This document shows positions 6,061-7,260 of a stretch of DNA of 7,260 nucleotides, piece after piece; position 1 is the stretch's first letter, and every line of letters begins with the position of its first letter. A program made the translations under genes and the position numbers. The notes beneath the pieces were generated by a model that had not been told where the DNA came from, did not search any database, and worked only from the letters and a program-made list of their open reading frames with translations. Origin of the DNA: an uncultured Spirochaetota bacterium (lineage in GTDB: Bacteria > Spirochaetota > UBA4802 > UBA5368); contig CALMJO010000455.1 of the NCBI GenBank assembly GCA_937864375.1, positions 1-7,260 on the forward strand, read 5' to 3'.

Positions 6061-6442
6061 GTCCATGGTCGCGGAGCGATTCGATTATCCGGGCGATCCG
6101 GTTGACGTGGGGGACGGCGAGCGGCTTCACGAAATAGCCCGCGGGATTGAGCTTTTCCGCGCGCGCCCGGAGCGCCGCGTCGTCGTACCCGGTAATGAAG
6201 ATTATCTGGGGATGCAGCATCTCGAGGATCCTCCCAGCCCCCTCGATCCCGTCGATCCGGCCCGGCAGGCTAATGTCCATGATCACGACGTCCGGCCTCT
6301 CCGCCTCGACCGCGTCGAGCGCCCCTTCAATGGTAGCAACCGTCTTGCAGACGACATAGTTCCTGTTCCTGAATTCCATCTCCAGGAACATCGCCGAAAT
6401 CGCCTCGTCCTCCACGATCAGGATTTTTACTTTTTCGCTCAT
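6053..6442 (-). CDS. Single-domain response regulator (CheY-like receiver)
   Basis: The 129-residue product is a stand-alone receiver domain with no output domain. Expected residues are all present: acidic pair E11-D12 after strand 1 (ILIVEDE), phospho-acceptor D56 in VVIMDISLPG, T84 in IIFITGYDD, and K107 in GYFVKPL. It would be phosphorylated by a histidine kinase and act by protein contact, as CheY- or Spo0F-like proteins do. The MDISLPGRIDGIEGA wording is typical of receivers paired with PAS-containing kinases. The ATG at 6442 starts exactly at the domain boundary (MSEKVKILIVEDE); the frame stays open upstream to 6655 but that part has no domain and low coding character. The ribosome binding site is weak, with a GGAG about 14 nt upstream. 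No kinase gene lies in the window, so the partner is unknown. It points toward the transporter and is 187 bp downstream of the methyltransferase gene. Confidence 0.9.
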   Translation of the reverse strand: MSEKVKILIVEDEAISAMFLEMEFRNRNYVVCKTVATIEGALDAVEAERPDVVIMDISLPGRIDGIEGAGRILEMLHPQIIFITGYDDAALRARAEKLNPAGYFVKPLAVPHVNRIARIIESLRDHGRD

Positions 6443-6471
6443 TTGCTCACATGCTCCGGGCGCGGGGCAAT

Positions 6472-6490
6472 CCCGGTGCGAATAACCGGG
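6472..6490 (-). other. GC-rich hairpin upstream of the response regulator
   Basis: CCCGGT (6472-6477) and ACCGGG (6485-6490) form a perfect 6-bp stem with a 7-nt loop. It lies 30 bp upstream of the response regulator start and about 140 bp after the methyltransferase stop. No T-tract follows on either strand, so it is more likely a leader stem or operator than a terminator. Confidence 0.3.
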
Positions 6491-6625
6491 GCCGGCCAGT
6501 CCCGTAATATCCCCGTATTTCCCGGCTACCAGTAGTATCGGCACATACCAGCTTGAAGAGCGCACATAAATATGGGCGCCGGCAGACATAACAATGCCTC
6601 CGACGCCGCCGCAGGAACGCCCGAT

Positions 6626-6636
6626 GGGGTCAGAGC
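6626..6636. repeat. GGGGTCAGAGC element, second copy (first at 4446-4456)
   Basis: The 11-mer GGGGTCAGAGC occurs here and at 4446-4456 in the same orientation. Here it continues as CCCC-TCTTTTTT on the plus strand, giving a 4-bp GGGG/CCCC stem and a T-run, and it includes the methyltransferase stop codon (6630-6632). From memory, similar GGGGTCAGAGC strings recur near REP-type Y1 transposase elements in some GC-rich genomes. Two 11-base matches in 7 kb are not significant by themselves. Confidence 0.3.
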
Positions 6637-7190
6637 CCCTCTTTTTTGAGCGCATGGTATGAGCCGAACCCCAGCGCCCGGAGCTTCTTTTCGATCAAAA
6701 AGCCGTTCCGTGCCAGCTCCGCTTCGAGCTCGGCAAGATCAAAGCCGGCGTCGGCGGCATGTCCCCATTTGAACAGCCGGTCCCACCTCCGGATAAAGCC
6801 CTTCCCCGGCTCCTCGAGGAACAGGCTCCCTCCCGGCACCAGGACCCGGGCGCACTCGCGAATGGCGTCCCTCCACCCGGGCATATGATGCAGGATCCCG
6901 AATATGACCACCAGGTCCTTCGACCCGTCGGCCACGCCCACCAGGTGCGACGCGTCGCCCTGCATGAAGACGGCCCCCGGGAGATTCCTGCACCGCGCGA
7001 GCTCGACCTGCTCCTCCATGAGATCGATACCCAGGTAGGTAAAGGGGCGCAGTCTTGCAAGAAGCGCAGCCCCGTACCCGGAACCGCACCCCAGTTCCAG
7101 GATGTCGCATTTCATCTGCTGGAGCCCCAGCTTCTGGAAAACCGGGAACTCAATGAACCGCTGGGAAAACCGCCTGAGGGGATTGTTCAT
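6630..7190 (-). CDS. Class I SAM-dependent methyltransferase (Methyltransf_11/UbiE-like)
   Basis: The 186-residue cytosolic enzyme transfers a methyl group from S-adenosylmethionine to an unknown acceptor. Motif I is ILELGCGSGYGA (30-41), with the glycine-rich SAM loop. The motif II acid is D56 in YLGIDLME, which would bind the ribose. GDASHL (78-83) holds the adenine-contact acid D79. FGILHHMPGWRDAIRECARVLVPGG (97-121) is the usual post-motif segment of the Methyltransf_11 group. The region after residue 125 (about 60 residues) is short for a substrate-binding part and gives no clue to the acceptor. This family is unrelated to the corrinoid methyltransferases to the left. The ATG at 7190 precedes MNNPLRRFSQ; the AGGGCG just before it is a poor, closely spaced ribosome binding site. 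The final residues KKEGL and stop are encoded by the GGGGTCAGAGC element and adjoining T-run, so this tail may be acquired sequence. Confidence 0.88.
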   Translation of the reverse strand: MNNPLRRFSQRFIEFPVFQKLGLQQMKCDILELGCGSGYGAALLARLRPFTYLGIDLMEEQVELARCRNLPGAVFMQGDASHLVGVADGSKDLVVIFGILHHMPGWRDAIRECARVLVPGGSLFLEEPGKGFIRRWDRLFKWGHAADAGFDLAELEAELARNGFLIEKKLRALGFGSYHALKKEGL

Positions 7191-7191
7191 C

Positions 7192-7210
7192 GCCCTGAAT
7201 TCTTTAGGGC
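7192..7210 (-). promoter_or_regulatory. Palindrome overlapping the methyltransferase ribosome binding site
   Basis: GCCCT-GAA (7192-7199) and TTT-AGGGC (7203-7210) form an 8-bp stem (one G-U on the plus strand) with a 3-nt loop. On the minus-strand transcript the 3' arm is AGGGC, directly before the ATG at 7190. If folded, it would hide the only Shine-Dalgarno-like sequence and could limit translation. It could instead be a DNA operator. Confidence 0.4.
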
Positions 7211-7260
7211 ACCTCTAAAAACTCAGAAAAAAGTTGCATAAAAGGATGAGGGGACATAAT

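Noticed and set aside
6626..6649. Rho-independent terminator on the plus strand (GGGG/CCCC stem plus T-run)
   Set aside because: The stem is only 4 bp and no plus-strand gene ends within 600 bp; the nearest, the transporter, ends at 5992.
1..7260. CRISPR array, insertion sequence, tRNA or rRNA gene
   Set aside because: No regularly spaced repeats, transposase-like coding region, terminal repeats or recognisable RNA gene were seen.

Overview
This is a GC-rich bacterial window with compact, mostly leftward genes. Several starts carry clear Shine-Dalgarno sequences, such as AAGGAG. It contains no rRNA, tRNA or other taxonomic marker, so the organism cannot be named. Corrinoid-dependent methyl-transfer genes next to URO-D-fold methyltransferases are typical of anaerobes that use methylated compounds (Clostridia, former Deltaproteobacteria, Spirochaetes and similar lineages). 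That placement is inference only.

The left 60% is a leftward cluster read from about 4400 down to 204. In transcription order it encodes a GntR-type regulator with a LacI-like ligand-binding domain (4374-3286), a small MtaC/MtbC-type corrinoid protein (3211-2585), a URO-D/MtaA-family methyltransferase with an intact HxC...C zinc site (2527-1505), and a second, diverged URO-D-family protein that lacks the standard zinc ligands (1442-204). The start of a small membrane protein follows and runs off the left edge. The natural reading is a substrate-inducible methyl-transfer module: one URO-D protein would methylate the corrinoid protein from an unknown donor and the other would pass the methyl group on. 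Neither the donor nor the acceptor can be read from sequence. No reductive activator of corrinoid proteins and no MtrH-, MtaB- or MttB-type partner is present in the window.

The regulator is divergent from an MFS transporter (4676-5992). The 301 bp between them hold a TTGACA-type promoter for the leftward cluster with a tandem 10-bp repeat between its -10 and the regulator start (a candidate operator), a weak rightward promoter, and a hairpin in the transporter leader. The transporter may import or export the substrate or product of the methyl-transfer pathway.

The right end holds two leftward genes with no obvious link to the module: a single-domain CheY-like response regulator (6442-6053) and a small class I SAM-dependent methyltransferase (7190-6630). 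The methyltransferase start lies beside a palindrome that could hide its ribosome binding site, and its last codons overlap a GGGGTCAGAGC element that also occurs in the 4.4 kb intergenic region.
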